Below, piece by piece: positions 21,455 to 28,813 of a stretch of 37,890 nucleotides of DNA. A program made the translations under genes and the position numbers. Position 1 is the stretch's first letter. Each line of letters begins with the position of its first letter. Source of the stretch: a virus; IMG/VR virus record IMGVR_UViG_3300037247_000698, positions 1-37,890 of that record. One strand, written 5' to 3'. A model generated the notes under the pieces. That model did not search any database and was not told the origin of the DNA. It saw nothing but the letters and a program-made list of their open reading frames with translations.

Positions 21455-21939
21455 GAGGTAATCCCTTCGAGGATGATCCTCGCGTCCTGGCGGTATTGGC
21501 TCGTTGCTCGACTGGTTAGGATGGGGCCCCAATCCTTGCGGATGGTCCCCACGTTCCCGAGGTTGAAGCCGACGGTATCGCTCGCGGCGAAATGGCCGTC
21601 CTTGAGGAGCTTCCAGATCACGTCATCGATGTATCGCCATATCGTGCGTTGGAGCCTCTCAATGTCCCGGGTCCCGATCGCGACGATGATCCCGACCGAG
21701 AGCGTAAAGCTCCATTGTTCATCATTTGCATCCCAACGGACGTCCTCGTTGAAATCCGTCAGGATGACGAGCGCCGGGAAGGAGGCGATGCTCGGCGGCG
21801 GCTCGCCGATGAACGTCGCCGCGAGGGACTCGAGCTTAACGTCATCCTTCTTGCCCTGATTCACGCTCGCGATCTCGGCATCCCAATTCGTCTCGAGATA
21901 GGTGACGATCTGATCGACTAGCGTCTCGGTCGTGCTCAA
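21451..21939 (-). CDS. Tail terminator/completion-like protein, 162 aa
   Basis: The TTG at 21939 is chosen because it overlaps the upstream TGA (TTGA) and has GGAGG eight bases upstream; an ATG at 21954 is the alternative. The product begins (M)STTETLVDQIVTYLETNWD, then PSIASFPALVILTDFNEDVR and WSFTLSVGIIVAIGTRDIER. This alpha/beta pattern, in this location after the virion morphogenesis protein, fits the tail terminator (gpU-like) or DUF1834-type families. Its likely role is capping the tail tube at the head-proximal end. Confidence 0.6.
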   Translation of the reverse strand: MSTTETLVDQIVTYLETNWDAEIASVNQGKKDDVKLESLAATFIGEPPPSIASFPALVILTDFNEDVRWDANDEQWSFTLSVGIIVAIGTRDIERLQRTIWRYIDDVIWKLLKDGHFAASDTVGFNLGNVGTIRKDWGPILTSRATSQYRQDARIILEGITS

Positions 21940-22439
21940 ACGATCGTCCTCCATGCGGGCATTCCGGTCCGCTCCCGGAGCGAGTTGACGAGATGCCGTT
22001 GGACCATCTTCGTCCAACGCCTTTTATCGCTCTCGATGAGGTCAATAGGCGGCCGCGCTGGCATCTTGGACGTCCCGAGAGCGTGAGCGAGCGGGTAAGG
22101 GAAGCCGCCCTCAGACGTCACCGAGGAGCCGAGCTCCATCGTGTCCTTGGTGATCCGCCGGATCGCCCCGGGAGCTCCCCGCCGCGTCAGGCTATGGAAG
22201 AGGGCGAGCGTCTCGCGAAGGATGCCGGGGCCCTTCTTGCGGGCCGCATAGACGGGGTTGAGCGGCGCCCATGCGTTGCCCTTGCCCTCGGCGAGGAATT
22301 GCCGCTCCTCGATCTCGAGGAAGTCGTCGGCGATCTCCTCATAGGCCGGCGAGAGGTCATCGACGGCGTCGCCGAAGCGCGAGAGGATACGGTCGATCTG
22401 CGCCTCTCCGGCGACGAGGTAGGTGAGCCGGAAGGGCAT
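21936..22439 (-). CDS. Virion morphogenesis / tail completion protein (Mu gpG-like, P2 gpS-like), 167 aa
   Basis: ATG at 22439. Conserved features of the family are visible: an N-terminal helical region (LSRFGDAVDDLSPAYEEIAD), then GNAWAPLNPVYAARKKGPG, ILRETLALFHSL, an FPYPLAHALGTSKMPARP segment and a C-terminal helix (MVQRHLVNSLRERTG). Such proteins finish tail or head-tail joining. Position between connector and tail terminator agrees. Confidence 0.75.
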   Translation of the reverse strand: MPFRLTYLVAGEAQIDRILSRFGDAVDDLSPAYEEIADDFLEIEERQFLAEGKGNAWAPLNPVYAARKKGPGILRETLALFHSLTRRGAPGAIRRITKDTMELGSSVTSEGGFPYPLAHALGTSKMPARPPIDLIESDKRRWTKMVQRHLVNSLRERTGMPAWRTIV

Positions 22440-22610
22440 TTAACAGGTCCTCCCGATTATCAAGACACCAATCGGCAAGTGTATGGATAGGTGCCCCATC
22501 TTCGGTGGCCATAAATGCGCGCTGATGCCGAGGGAGACATGAGGAAACGTCGCCATGAAACGGACTCCATATCGGCGAAGTGGACGCGTTGGACAGGATT
22601 GAGTGACCAT
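22440..22610 (-). CDS. Small hypothetical protein, 56 aa
   Basis: ATG at 22610 shares a base with the upstream stop (TAATG). The product starts MVTQSCPTRPLRRYGVRFMA and ends with LSIHLPIGVLIIGRTC, including a semi-hydrophobic stretch. GC content is lower here than around it. It could be a real coupled small gene or filler; no family recognised. Confidence 0.4.
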   Translation of the reverse strand: MVTQSCPTRPLRRYGVRFMATFPHVSLGISAHLWPPKMGHLSIHLPIGVLIIGRTC

Positions 22611-22723
22611 TACCGCCGCCTCCAATCGTGTTCCACGAGATGCAAGTAAAGCGCGGCGGCCTCGAGCACCATGCCGAGCGTGAGCGCCGCGAGGAGTATG
22701 GTGAGCGCGATATCGGGTATCAT
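22610..22723 (-). CDS. 37-aa single-pass membrane peptide
   Basis: ATG at 22723 begins right after the TAG of a tiny upstream frame. The peptide reads MIPDIALTILLAALTLGMVL then EAAALYLHLVEHD and a basic end (WRRR): one transmembrane helix with positive-inside C-terminus. Small membrane peptides in head-tail regions are common but rarely understood. No clear ribosome binding site is seen, so translational coupling would be needed. Confidence 0.45.
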   Translation of the reverse strand: MIPDIALTILLAALTLGMVLEAAALYLHLVEHDWRRR

Positions 22724-22816
22724 CTATCGTCGCCCCACGCTAGAAGCCGAATCAGGGCGTCCGCCGACGGCAGGAATAGCCCCGGAGGGTCCGAGCGAGG
22801 CATTGATCGCGTTCAC
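22724..22816 (-). CDS. Possible 30-aa peptide coupled to connector gene
   Basis: GTG at 22816 overlaps the TAG of the connector gene (TAGTG) and runs 30 codons, (M)NAINASLGPSGAIPAVGG onward, to a stop adjacent to the next ATG. Evidence is only the tight coupling at both ends. It may be a true micro-gene or chance. Confidence 0.28.
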   Translation of the reverse strand: MNAINASLGPSGAIPAVGGRPDSASSVGRR

Positions 22817-23280
22817 TAGAAAACCCGCCCCATCTTCGCCCGAGGTTCGGCGATGTCTCCAAGATCCTCCTCCACGTCCGGGTTGCGCGTGAGGTAGGTC
22901 GAGGGGCTGAGATCGCTCCCTCCCTTGGCTGCGCTGTCAGGGATGCCCTGGCCCTTGGCGAATAGCTTGAGGGCGTTCCGGTAACGGGCCTCCCAAAAGG
23001 CATACGCGGGCGTCTCGCCCACGCCGACGGCGTCGGGAAACATCGACTTGAGGATCGCCGCCGCCGCCCCATACTTGTTGAGCGCCTTGAGCCAATCGAC
23101 GAAATAGGACGGCGTCGTCACCGGGATCGAGAGCCCGGCCGCGTCAAGGACCGAGTTGAGCTCGGCGTCGATATCGATGACGACCGAGTCGGCCGCGAGC
23201 CGGTCAGGGCTTGTCGCCCGGCCGATATCGAAGGCCGATATGATCCCTTGCACGTCCGAGACTTCGGCGTATGTCACCAT
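22816..23280 (-). CDS. Head-tail connector/adaptor protein, 154 aa
   Basis: ATG at 23280 with AAGGAGAAGGGTAACGG upstream. The start MVTYAEVSDVQGIISAFDIG and the helical body (ADSVVIDIDAELNSVLDAAG; DWLKALNKYGAAAAILKSMF) are typical of the all-helical gp6/Mu gp36-like connectors that sit beneath the portal. It follows the capsid gene, the usual place. Confidence 0.68.
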   Translation of the reverse strand: MVTYAEVSDVQGIISAFDIGRATSPDRLAADSVVIDIDAELNSVLDAAGLSIPVTTPSYFVDWLKALNKYGAAAAILKSMFPDAVGVGETPAYAFWEARYRNALKLFAKGQGIPDSAAKGGSDLSPSTYLTRNPDVEEDLGDIAEPRAKMGRVF

Positions 23281-23379
23281 CCGTTACCCTTCTCCTTATC
23301 ACTCTCCGGGAGCCGACTCCGGGTTGAGGGCAGGCCCGAGAAGCAAGACCCTCATCCCGGAGCGGCTCCGCCCCTTGGC
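23281..23379 (-). other. Intergenic gap downstream of major capsid gene
   Basis: About 100 nt after the capsid stop hold two short GC-rich hairpins on the minus strand (CGGAG/CTCCG near 23354-23366 and a bulged CCGGAG/CTCCGG near 23305-23322). No U-tract is present. An 18-codon frame (MRVLLLGPALNPESAPGE) lies between them. These may modulate mRNA stability after the capsid gene. No confident gene. Confidence 0.35.
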
Positions 23380-24318
23380 TTAGACGTCGAGTATCTGGAG
23401 ACCGTGCCGAGGCTCGCCGTAACCGGCGTTGTAGCGCGCCCTCACGGAATAGAGGAACTTGTCCCGGATGATGCCGCTCTCGCTGTTCGGCGTGGTGATC
23501 CCCTCCAAGGCCGGGGCGATGCGCGTCTGATAGACAAACGGCTTGATCGCTCCGGCAACGTGGAACATGTACCAGTCATCGGCGGTCGCCAGATACGGGT
23601 TGACGATGACCATGTATCCGCCCGCGTTGAAGGAGGCTCCCGGACTCGGCGGGATGACCGCCCGGTCCTGACGCCCGGCCCGCTCGACGTTCAAGGACTG
23701 GAAGGCCGTCTCCTCGAGATCCGGCGGGACCATGAGGACGTTCGGCGTGAGAGCCATCGGACGGCCTTGATCGTCCTCGAACTGGATCATCGCCGCACGG
23801 CCGGCGCGGAGCCCCGCCTGGAATTCCGCGACTGTCCCGGCACCGTAGGCGCCGCCGATGATGTTGTCGATATTCGCCGACTTGCCGATCACCCGGGTAT
23901 TGGCGAAGAACGCCGTCCCGTCGTAGGCGACGCCGTTATCGGCGACGAGGTTGAAGATCAGTTGACCGGGATGCCGGGCGGCCTCGCCGCCAAGCTGCCG
24001 GACCCTCGGAAGAATCAGGCCGAGCCGGTCGTCCTCGATAGCCGACCGGGAGACCTCGATCGCGGCCTTATAGAGGTTGTTGGTGATCGAGAAGTTATAC
24101 TCCTCGAGCCCCTCAAGGCTCGGCTCGCCATGCGTGACGTCCTCCATCTGAGGAGGTGTCCCGAACCATTCATAGGTCTCGGTGAGCGTCTTCGAGGGGA
24201 TCTCCATCGCCACTTGGCGCCACGCCTGGAAAGCCTGAGCGGCTTGAAAGTCCTTCTCGTAGAGCGCGCGGAAGTTGGTCAGGACTCCCGCTAGAAAGTC
24301 GCTTGTTACAACGGCCAT
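23380..24318 (-). CDS. Major capsid protein, Mu gpT-like, 312 aa
   Basis: ATG at 24318 with AAGGAGAGGCAGAC upstream. The product starts MAVVTSDFLAGVLTNFRALY, then FQAWRQVAMEIPSKTLTETY. It has the family hallmarks: an N-terminal helix-loop, YNFSITNNLYKAAIEVSRSA, a DG-rich loop before FFAN (VAYDGTAFFAN), and LMVPPDLEETAFQSLN in the middle. Length is close to Mu gpT (about 305 aa). It forms the HK97-fold icosahedral shell. The upstream neighbours (protease/scaffold, decoration) match the Mu head order. Confidence 0.88.
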   Translation of the reverse strand: MAVVTSDFLAGVLTNFRALYEKDFQAAQAFQAWRQVAMEIPSKTLTETYEWFGTPPQMEDVTHGEPSLEGLEEYNFSITNNLYKAAIEVSRSAIEDDRLGLILPRVRQLGGEAARHPGQLIFNLVADNGVAYDGTAFFANTRVIGKSANIDNIIGGAYGAGTVAEFQAGLRAGRAAMIQFEDDQGRPMALTPNVLMVPPDLEETAFQSLNVERAGRQDRAVIPPSPGASFNAGGYMVIVNPYLATADDWYMFHVAGAIKPFVYQTRIAPALEGITTPNSESGIIRDKFLYSVRARYNAGYGEPRHGLQILDV

Positions 24319-24345
24319 GTCTGCCTCTCCTTGTTCTCACTCCAA

Positions 24346-24362
24346 CGGCCCGAGGGCGGCCG
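24346..24362. other. Small hairpin between decoration and capsid genes
   Basis: CGGCC and GGCCG form a 5-bp stem with a 7-nt loop in the 90-nt gap upstream of the capsid start. It is too weak for a firm call; it could influence relative expression of the decoration protein and major capsid protein. Confidence 0.3.
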
Positions 24363-24408
24363 GTGTCCGGTTACTGCATCTTCGCCGTGAGGAGAGGTAT
24401 TTAGTTGT

Positions 24409-25230
24409 CTACGATTCCTTTGCCCACGTCCCCTGCGGCGCGCCGACGACGACCCAACCTTGGCCGCCGTCGCCGAAGATCGTTACTGCGTCGCCCTCGA
24501 CCGCCGTCGCCTTCGTGTTGAGAAGGTCCTTGTCATCGACGGACGTGACGAACATGATCGCATCGGCGGCGGCCGGAGAAATCGAGAGCAAGACGGCACC
24601 ATCGGCCCCGGTGTTGACGAAGGTATAGAAGAGCCCCGCCGCCGTCGCCGGGAGCGTGAACACCTTGGCGTCCGTCGCGATGGCGAATACCGTTCCGCTC
24701 TCGCTCGCGAGGACGGTATAATCGTCCGTCTTCGTGACAAAGTCCCGAACCGGGGCCGCGACCGATGCCGCGAAGGGCGTCATGAGTATCCAACCCTCGG
24801 TCGTCGAGATGAAGGCGATCAGGATTCCGACCGCGACGAGGTTGCTCGAAGTGTTGTCGAACGTTTGGTCATCGATCGCATACATGAGATCGCCGACCAT
24901 CGCTTGAGTGATCGAGCTCGCCGCGAAGCGGAAGGTCCCGCCCGTCAGGACGCGGCAATTGAGATCGCCGTCGGAGCCGCCCGAGTTATCGACAAACTCG
25001 TCGGCCACGCCGACAACCGAGAGCCCGGCCGTATCGGCCGCCGGGATGAGATACCCGTCGGCGTCCATCATGACCATCGAGCCCTTATAGATGGTCGTCG
25101 AGGCCGCGACCGGGATCTCGCGCTGTCGGTCCTCCCTACGCGCCGTCTGCCGATCCGCCGAGAGGACGGTATCGAAGACGAGAGCGTAAGCCGCGATGAG
25201 CGCCCCGAAGAGCACCAAAATGAAACGCAT
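24409..25230 (-). CDS. Capsid decoration-like (DUF2190-type) protein with hydrophobic leader, 273 aa
   Basis: ATG at 25230 with AGGAGGCAGTA upstream. Residues 1-20 are a hydrophobic leader (RFILVLFGALIAAYALVF). Residues 40-110 match the decoration pattern (IPVAASTTIYKGSMVMMDAD, LSVVGVADEFVDNSGG). The C-terminal half is a second beta domain with VFTLPATAAGLFYTFVNTGA, found in phage capsid-decoration or hub proteins. It would bind the outside of the shell. The leader is unusual for a cytoplasmic structural protein and resembles that of the tail protein at 19995-20462. Confidence 0.7.
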   Translation of the reverse strand: MRFILVLFGALIAAYALVFDTVLSADRQTARREDRQREIPVAASTTIYKGSMVMMDADGYLIPAADTAGLSVVGVADEFVDNSGGSDGDLNCRVLTGGTFRFAASSITQAMVGDLMYAIDDQTFDNTSSNLVAVGILIAFISTTEGWILMTPFAASVAAPVRDFVTKTDDYTVLASESGTVFAIATDAKVFTLPATAAGLFYTFVNTGADGAVLLSISPAAADAIMFVTSVDDKDLLNTKATAVEGDAVTIFGDGGQGWVVVGAPQGTWAKES

Positions 25231-25278
25231 TACTGCCTCCTATTGGCTAGGCGTTACTCGCCCCTCTTGGACGCGCCT

Positions 25279-25845
25279 CTAGTCCTCGTTTTTGGTTTCG
25301 GGCTCAATCCCCGCCTCGACCTCGAGGGCCTTGATGATCTTGGCGGAGAGCTTGATGCCGCGAGTGGCCGCGTTCTCCTTGATGAGCGCGACCCGTTGCT
25401 CGGGGCTCCAAACGCCCAACTGCTCGGCGACCGCCCGTTGGGCCGCCGTCGGCTCCAGGTCCCCGATCTCGCTAGTCTCACCGCTGGCGCCCCGCTCGCC
25501 GGTCTCGATGAGGTCCGGTTGCGAGCCGATGAACTCGTCGAAGCCCTTCGGGTCGTCGAGCGCCATCTTGAGCGCGACCTTCCGTTGGGCCGGCAGGAGC
25601 TTCTTGAGTTCGATGGCCTTCGTAACGCGCCCCTCGGCGTCGCTCTTGGCCTGATTCGTCTCAAGCGTGAGGACCCGCTGGCGGGTCTCCTTGAGCTCCG
25701 TCCTTGTCTCTTTGAGCTCCTTGGAGTCTCCGGACCCGCTGCCGGACCCGGCGCCCTTCTCCTTGAGCTCCTTGAGAGCGGCGATGAGGTCGTCGCCCTC
25801 TTCGATGCCGAGGAGCGTCCTTAGCTCCTTCTCGTCGTAAGCCAT
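25279..25845 (-). CDS. Possible nested scaffold protein from internal start, 188 aa
   Basis: ATG at 25845 within the polyprotein frame (starts MAYDEKELRTLLGIEEGDD) follows AAGGAGGGCATCGAT. The product would be just the coiled-coil scaffold, like Nu3 nested in the lambda C gene or the scaffold nested in Mu I. A second nested ATG at 26244 (MGKTDLAQWTT) follows GAGGAGGAGCAAG. Inference. Confidence 0.5.
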   Translation of the reverse strand: MAYDEKELRTLLGIEEGDDLIAALKELKEKGAGSGSGSGDSKELKETRTELKETRQRVLTLETNQAKSDAEGRVTKAIELKKLLPAQRKVALKMALDDPKGFDEFIGSQPDLIETGERGASGETSEIGDLEPTAAQRAVAEQLGVWSPEQRVALIKENAATRGIKLSAKIIKALEVEAGIEPETKNED

Positions 25846-27099
25846 ATCGATGCCCTCCTTCGTGAGCTTCTCGATCGCCGCGTTGAGCTCACGCTTCTCC
25901 TCTTCGCCGACGCCCTCCGATCGCGCGTGAGCCGATAGATGCCGAAGGGCCGCCGCCTTGGCGGATGCCGGGAGCTTTGATTGCGGGAGCCGGGCAAGCT
26001 CGAGGCCGCCGGGGTCCTCGGTTCCCCATAGTGCCTTGAGATGCTCCTCGTCGAGCCCGAGAGCGTTCCGAAGATGAGGGAGGTCGACCCCGTCAGCGCC
26101 ATGATGAGGCAGGAAGCGGAGCGCGCGCGGTTGCGTCTTGCCGCCCTCGTCCTTGGTGCCGCCCGGGGCGATGTAAGCGAAGGCCGAATCGGGGAGATCG
26201 TTGGTGAAGGCCGTCGTCCATTGTGCGAGATCCGTCTTGCCCATCTTGCTCCTCCTCTTGTTGATGATCTCGTCGAGCTCCTCCCGGAGCTTGCGGAAGA
26301 GGGCCCGAACGGTCGGGCTCCCGGTCTGTCCTTTGACGAGGCTCGCGGCGATCTCCTCGACCTCCCGGAGCTTCGTCTTGACGTCCGAAAACTCGAGGCC
26401 GAGGTCGACGTCATCGAAGACGAATACACGGGAGCCGTCGCGCGGCGCCGTGAGCCTGAGCGATTGATAGAGCTTGGTGATATCCTCGAGGCCCTCGACG
26501 GCCGGGAGGTCCGCCCCAAGGAGGGCGAGGCCGGTGAACACCCAAGGATACGTCTTGCCGCCGATCTTCATATCGGGCGTGATCTCGGCGGACCGCTTCC
26601 GGAAGGCGCCGGCATCGATGAGCTCGCCGATCTTCTTCGGGACCTTGATGAGATCGCCGATAAGGCGTTGCCCCTCGCGCCGGAGGTTGCGAATCCAACC
26701 AGCCGCCGGGAAGCCGTCCTCTTGGACGAGCTTTTGATTATCATCATGGCCGAGCTTGACCGGCGGGTCGACTTCCTCGAGCGTCTCCCGGTGAGCCTCG
26801 ACCATCGCGTCCAGCATCTCGACCGTGAACCGGCAACCCTCGGGAGGGCATCCTTCGCCATGCCAAGTCCCCGTCTTGAGGAGCTCGACGCCTGTTTTTT
26901 CGACTGTCGCGAGCGCCATCCTTACGACTCCGTTCGCTTGTTGGAAAGCATCGCTCTCGCACTCGGATTGATCGCCGCCTCGGGCCGTACAGCGCCGGAG
27001 AACGTCGTTGAAGACGTCAACCCATCGCTTGCGGGTCGCCTCCGGTCGCCCTTGGACGTTGGAAGGGAGATTAGGATCATCCGGGCCCTCGAATGGCAC
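25279..27099 (-). CDS. ChaB-like / head maturation protease / scaffold polyprotein (Mu gpI-like), 606 aa
   Basis: GTG at 27099. Domains: 10-58 ChaB-like (LPSNVQGRPEATRKRWVDVF); about 62-215 Mu I-type protease region (DPPVKLGHDDNQK, GAFRKRSAEI, GLALLGADLPAVEGL); 287-415 a separate domain (TTAFTNDLPDSAFAYIAPGG, HLRNALGL) of the DUF6582 type; 420-606 scaffold with Glu/Lys coiled coil (LIAALKELKEKGAG, TRTELKETRQRVLTLE). Proteins of this kind guide capsid assembly and cleave head proteins. Strong ribosome binding sites precede in-frame Mets at 26244 and 25845, so shorter products are likely. Confidence 0.78.
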   Translation of the reverse strand: MPFEGPDDPNLPSNVQGRPEATRKRWVDVFNDVLRRCTARGGDQSECESDAFQQANGVVRMALATVEKTGVELLKTGTWHGEGCPPEGCRFTVEMLDAMVEAHRETLEEVDPPVKLGHDDNQKLVQEDGFPAAGWIRNLRREGQRLIGDLIKVPKKIGELIDAGAFRKRSAEITPDMKIGGKTYPWVFTGLALLGADLPAVEGLEDITKLYQSLRLTAPRDGSRVFVFDDVDLGLEFSDVKTKLREVEEIAASLVKGQTGSPTVRALFRKLREELDEIINKRRSKMGKTDLAQWTTAFTNDLPDSAFAYIAPGGTKDEGGKTQPRALRFLPHHGADGVDLPHLRNALGLDEEHLKALWGTEDPGGLELARLPQSKLPASAKAAALRHLSAHARSEGVGEEEKRELNAAIEKLTKEGIDMAYDEKELRTLLGIEEGDDLIAALKELKEKGAGSGSGSGDSKELKETRTELKETRQRVLTLETNQAKSDAEGRVTKAIELKKLLPAQRKVALKMALDDPKGFDEFIGSQPDLIETGERGASGETSEIGDLEPTAAQRAVAEQLGVWSPEQRVALIKENAATRGIKLSAKIIKALEVEAGIEPETKNED

Positions 27100-27102
27100 A
27101 AG

Positions 27103-27438
27103 CTACGCCTCCGCCTCGTCGCCCTCGTCCTCTTCCTCATCCTCGACCGTCTCGCCCTCGCTCTCGGGCCTCCCTCGCTGCGTGTCCCCCGTCACTGTGT
27201 TCTCGTAGTATCCGCCGCCCTTATGGACCCACTCGCCGCCGTCGCCCTCATCTTCCTCCTCGGGCTCCTCGGCGCTCAAGAGACCGCCCTCAACCGGGAA
27301 GACGGCCGCCGTGATCGTGCGGCAAGGGCCGCATAGCTCCTGCGTGATCGCGACAGCGGCTCGGCTCGGAGTCCCGGGCTTCGAGATCGTGACGTCGCCG
27401 GTCGGCGCCGTCTTCGACGTGCATCGCTGGCAAGCCAT
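27103..27438 (-). CDS. Zinc-ribbon protein with acidic tail, 111 aa
   Basis: ATG at 27438 with GAGGAGGCCCTC upstream. CQRC at 3-6 and CGPC at 36-39 form a zinc ribbon. Residues 57-111 are strongly acidic (SAEEPEEEDEGDGGEW; TVEDEEEDEGDEAEA). The acidic half could mimic DNA or bind basic virion proteins. It lies between the Zn-ribbon cluster and the protease/scaffold gene. Function unknown. Confidence 0.62.
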   Translation of the reverse strand: MACQRCTSKTAPTGDVTISKPGTPSRAAVAITQELCGPCRTITAAVFPVEGGLLSAEEPEEEDEGDGGEWVHKGGGYYENTVTGDTQRGRPESEGETVEDEEEDEGDEAEA

Positions 27439-27631
27439 GAGGGCCTCCTCGGAATCGCGAAATCGTCTCGCTGCCTCTCAGCATATCCGGAGATCAAGCC
27501 CGAGAGCCGCCGGAGGACGTGTCAGTTTTGTTTCACTTCTCGAATGACAGACAGCGAAGCGCCGGAAGGCCAAAGCCGACCGGCGCCGCGCGACGTGAGT
27601 CCCTTGGGGAGGGAAACTCGAGGCTAGTATA
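27439..27631 (-). other. 193-nt gap with stem-loop and possible promoter
   Basis: No gene is visible. At 27559-27586 a 7-bp stem (GCGCCGG / CCGGCGC) with an inner GGC/GCC pair and 4-nt loop forms a strong hairpin. At 27626-27634 the minus strand reads TGATATACT, an extended -10-like sequence (TG-N-TATACT) without a good -35; its TGA is also the stop of the upstream gene. Possibly a head-gene promoter and leader, or a processing site. Confidence 0.35.
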
Positions 27632-27814
27632 TCAGGCGCGCCCGCCCTTCGGTATCTTTAGGCTCACGACGCCGACCATCTTCGACGCGACCCCGTCGGC
27701 GCTGCAGTTGTCGCAACGGAAGCGCGCGCCCGGCTCGCTGGCGCGTCGCCCTGGCTGAGAGAGCCAATAGCACCCTAAGCAAGCAAACCAATGGAAGGAA
27801 CCGCGCCCGATCAT
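27632..27814 (-). CDS. 60-aa zinc-ribbon protein
   Basis: ATG at 27814 overlaps the upstream stop by ATGA. The product starts MIGRGSFHWFACLGCYWLS and has CLGC at 12-15 and CDNC at 34-37, a compact ribbon, then a basic end (VVSLKIPKGGRA). Probably nucleic acid- or protein-binding; role unknown. Confidence 0.62.
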   Translation of the reverse strand: MIGRGSFHWFACLGCYWLSQPGRRASEPGARFRCDNCSADGVASKMVGVVSLKIPKGGRA

Positions 27815-28035
27815 TCGACGTACTCTCCGCCAGTCCGGGCCGGGGATGAGCTCAAGAGGCTCCGATGGAGGTCGACGGACTCCGGCCGCGTGAGCTTCTT
27901 GGCGCGCGCCTTCTCCCAAGGGGAGACGTTGTCGAATTCGCGCTCGGCCCCGCAAAACTTACAACGTGCCGAGGACGCCAATCCGTTAGGTCTCTCGATG
28001 AGCCAATGGTGCCGGCACTCGGTCTCGCTCGTCAT
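27811..28035 (-). CDS. 74-aa zinc-binding protein
   Basis: The ATG at 28035 overlaps the upstream stop (ATGA). The N-terminus MTSETECRHHWLIERPNG plus CKFC at 25-28 forms a C-H-C2 site. This is the pattern of a widespread group of short phage Zn proteins (CxHHW...CxxCG). The C-terminal half is charged and Ser/Leu-rich. Unknown function. Confidence 0.62.
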   Translation of the reverse strand: MTSETECRHHWLIERPNGLASSARCKFCGAEREFDNVSPWEKARAKKLTRPESVDLHRSLLSSSPARTGGEYVE

Positions 28036-28295
28036 AGCCCGGCGTCCTTTTCGAGCATCTCCCGGACTTCCTCGCGCACTCGCCTCGCCTTGATGATCTC
28101 CTGCCAACCGATGCGGGGCCGAATCTGAGTATGCCTCTTGGGGAAACGCTTGACCTCATGTATAGCCGGATCGAGCTCCATGACGAGACGGTTCGGATCG
28201 AGGGACGTGAACCAACGCCAACAAATCTCGCATAGGGCGCAACCTCTCCAAATCGTATGAACGGGCCGACCACATTCGACGACGGAGCATATCAT
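28032..28295 (-). CDS. 87-aa Cys-rich protein
   Basis: ATG at 28295 behind AGGAGGACCGT. It has C3 and C8 in MICSVVECGRPVH, then CALCEIC at 19-25 with a Trp-rich follow-up, consistent with a treble clef or two-knuckle zinc site. The rest is a helical basic segment (WQEIIKARRVREEVREML). It lies in an insertion-like cluster between portal and protease genes. Confidence 0.62.
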   Translation of the reverse strand: MICSVVECGRPVHTIWRGCALCEICWRWFTSLDPNRLVMELDPAIHEVKRFPKRHTQIRPRIGWQEIIKARRVREEVREMLEKDAGL

Positions 28296-28308
28296 ACGGT
28301 CCTCCTTG

Positions 28309-28524
28309 CTAACTGGCGGTTGGGCTCTCCACCTTGACGTAGACGCTCCGCTCGCTCTTGAACAGGACGTGATAGATCAGGTAAGGGATGACGCCGGTCC
28401 CGAGGAGCCAAATGATCGAGATCCGCTTAGGCTTGACCATCGTCACGCCCTCCGTCGTCGCAACGGTCACTCGGTAGCCCTTAGCGCGATAACGATCGAC
28501 CTCGCTCGTAAACACTTCGCCCAT
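28309..28524 (-). CDS. Small membrane protein, 71 aa
   Basis: ATG at 28524 behind AGGAGGACCGTC. The basic N-terminal half is followed by one hydrophobic segment (residues 35-55, ISIIWLLGTGVIPYLIYHVL) and a short exposed tail. It may be a membrane protein acting on the host, for example superinfection exclusion; no family recognised. Confidence 0.58.
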   Translation of the reverse strand: MGEVFTSEVDRYRAKGYRVTVATTEGVTMVKPKRISIIWLLGTGVIPYLIYHVLFKSERSVYVKVESPTAS

Positions 28525-28546
28525 GACGGTCCTCCTTTCGTATCGT

Positions 28547-28813
28547 CTATCTTACAACGCCCGGGGCCTCCCGCCAACCCGGGACAAACTCATCGAGCTC
28601 CCCGAGGCCGAAGCCGCCCCGCTCGGCGAGCCGTTCTAACGACTGGCTCGTCCCGTACTTGCTCGAGTAGACCTCGTAAGCCTTCTCCGCCAATGACCAA
28701 GGGATCGAGGTCGGGGCGTCAGGATCGCGATCGCGCCGAAGTGTCCCTTGGAGAACCGGGCAACGGCGGTCGTCAGGCAACGTCCCGGGCCTCACTCTTG
28801 AGTATGAATACAT
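28547..28813 (-). CDS. Conserved phage-type small protein, about 88 aa
   Basis: The certain part is IPWSLAEKAYEVYSSKYGT, then SLERLAERGGFGLGELDEFV and PGWRE. This looks like a recurrent short helical phage protein next to portal genes. The start is unsure: ATG at 28813 (overlapping the portal 3' end by 41 nt), GTG at 28795 or TTG at 28780. None has a strong ribosome binding site, so coupling to portal translation is likely. Function unknown. Confidence 0.55.
   Translation of the reverse strand: MYSYSRVRPGTLPDDRRCPVLQGTLRRDRDPDAPTSIPWSLAEKAYEVYSSKYGTSQSLERLAERGGFGLGELDEFVPGWREAPGVVR

Noticed and set aside
24460-25824. Long plus-strand open frame of 454 codons
   Set aside because: Antisense to the decoration and scaffold genes, with an Arg/Glu/Asp-rich shadow composition and no motif or ribosome binding site.
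26041-27336. Plus-strand open frame of 431 codons
   Set aside because: Antisense to the protease/scaffold gene and a Zn-ribbon gene; low-complexity composition.
27559-27586. Hairpin as a rho-independent terminator
   Set aside because: The stem is strong but no U-tract follows on the minus strand, so it was kept only as a structural element within the gap description.
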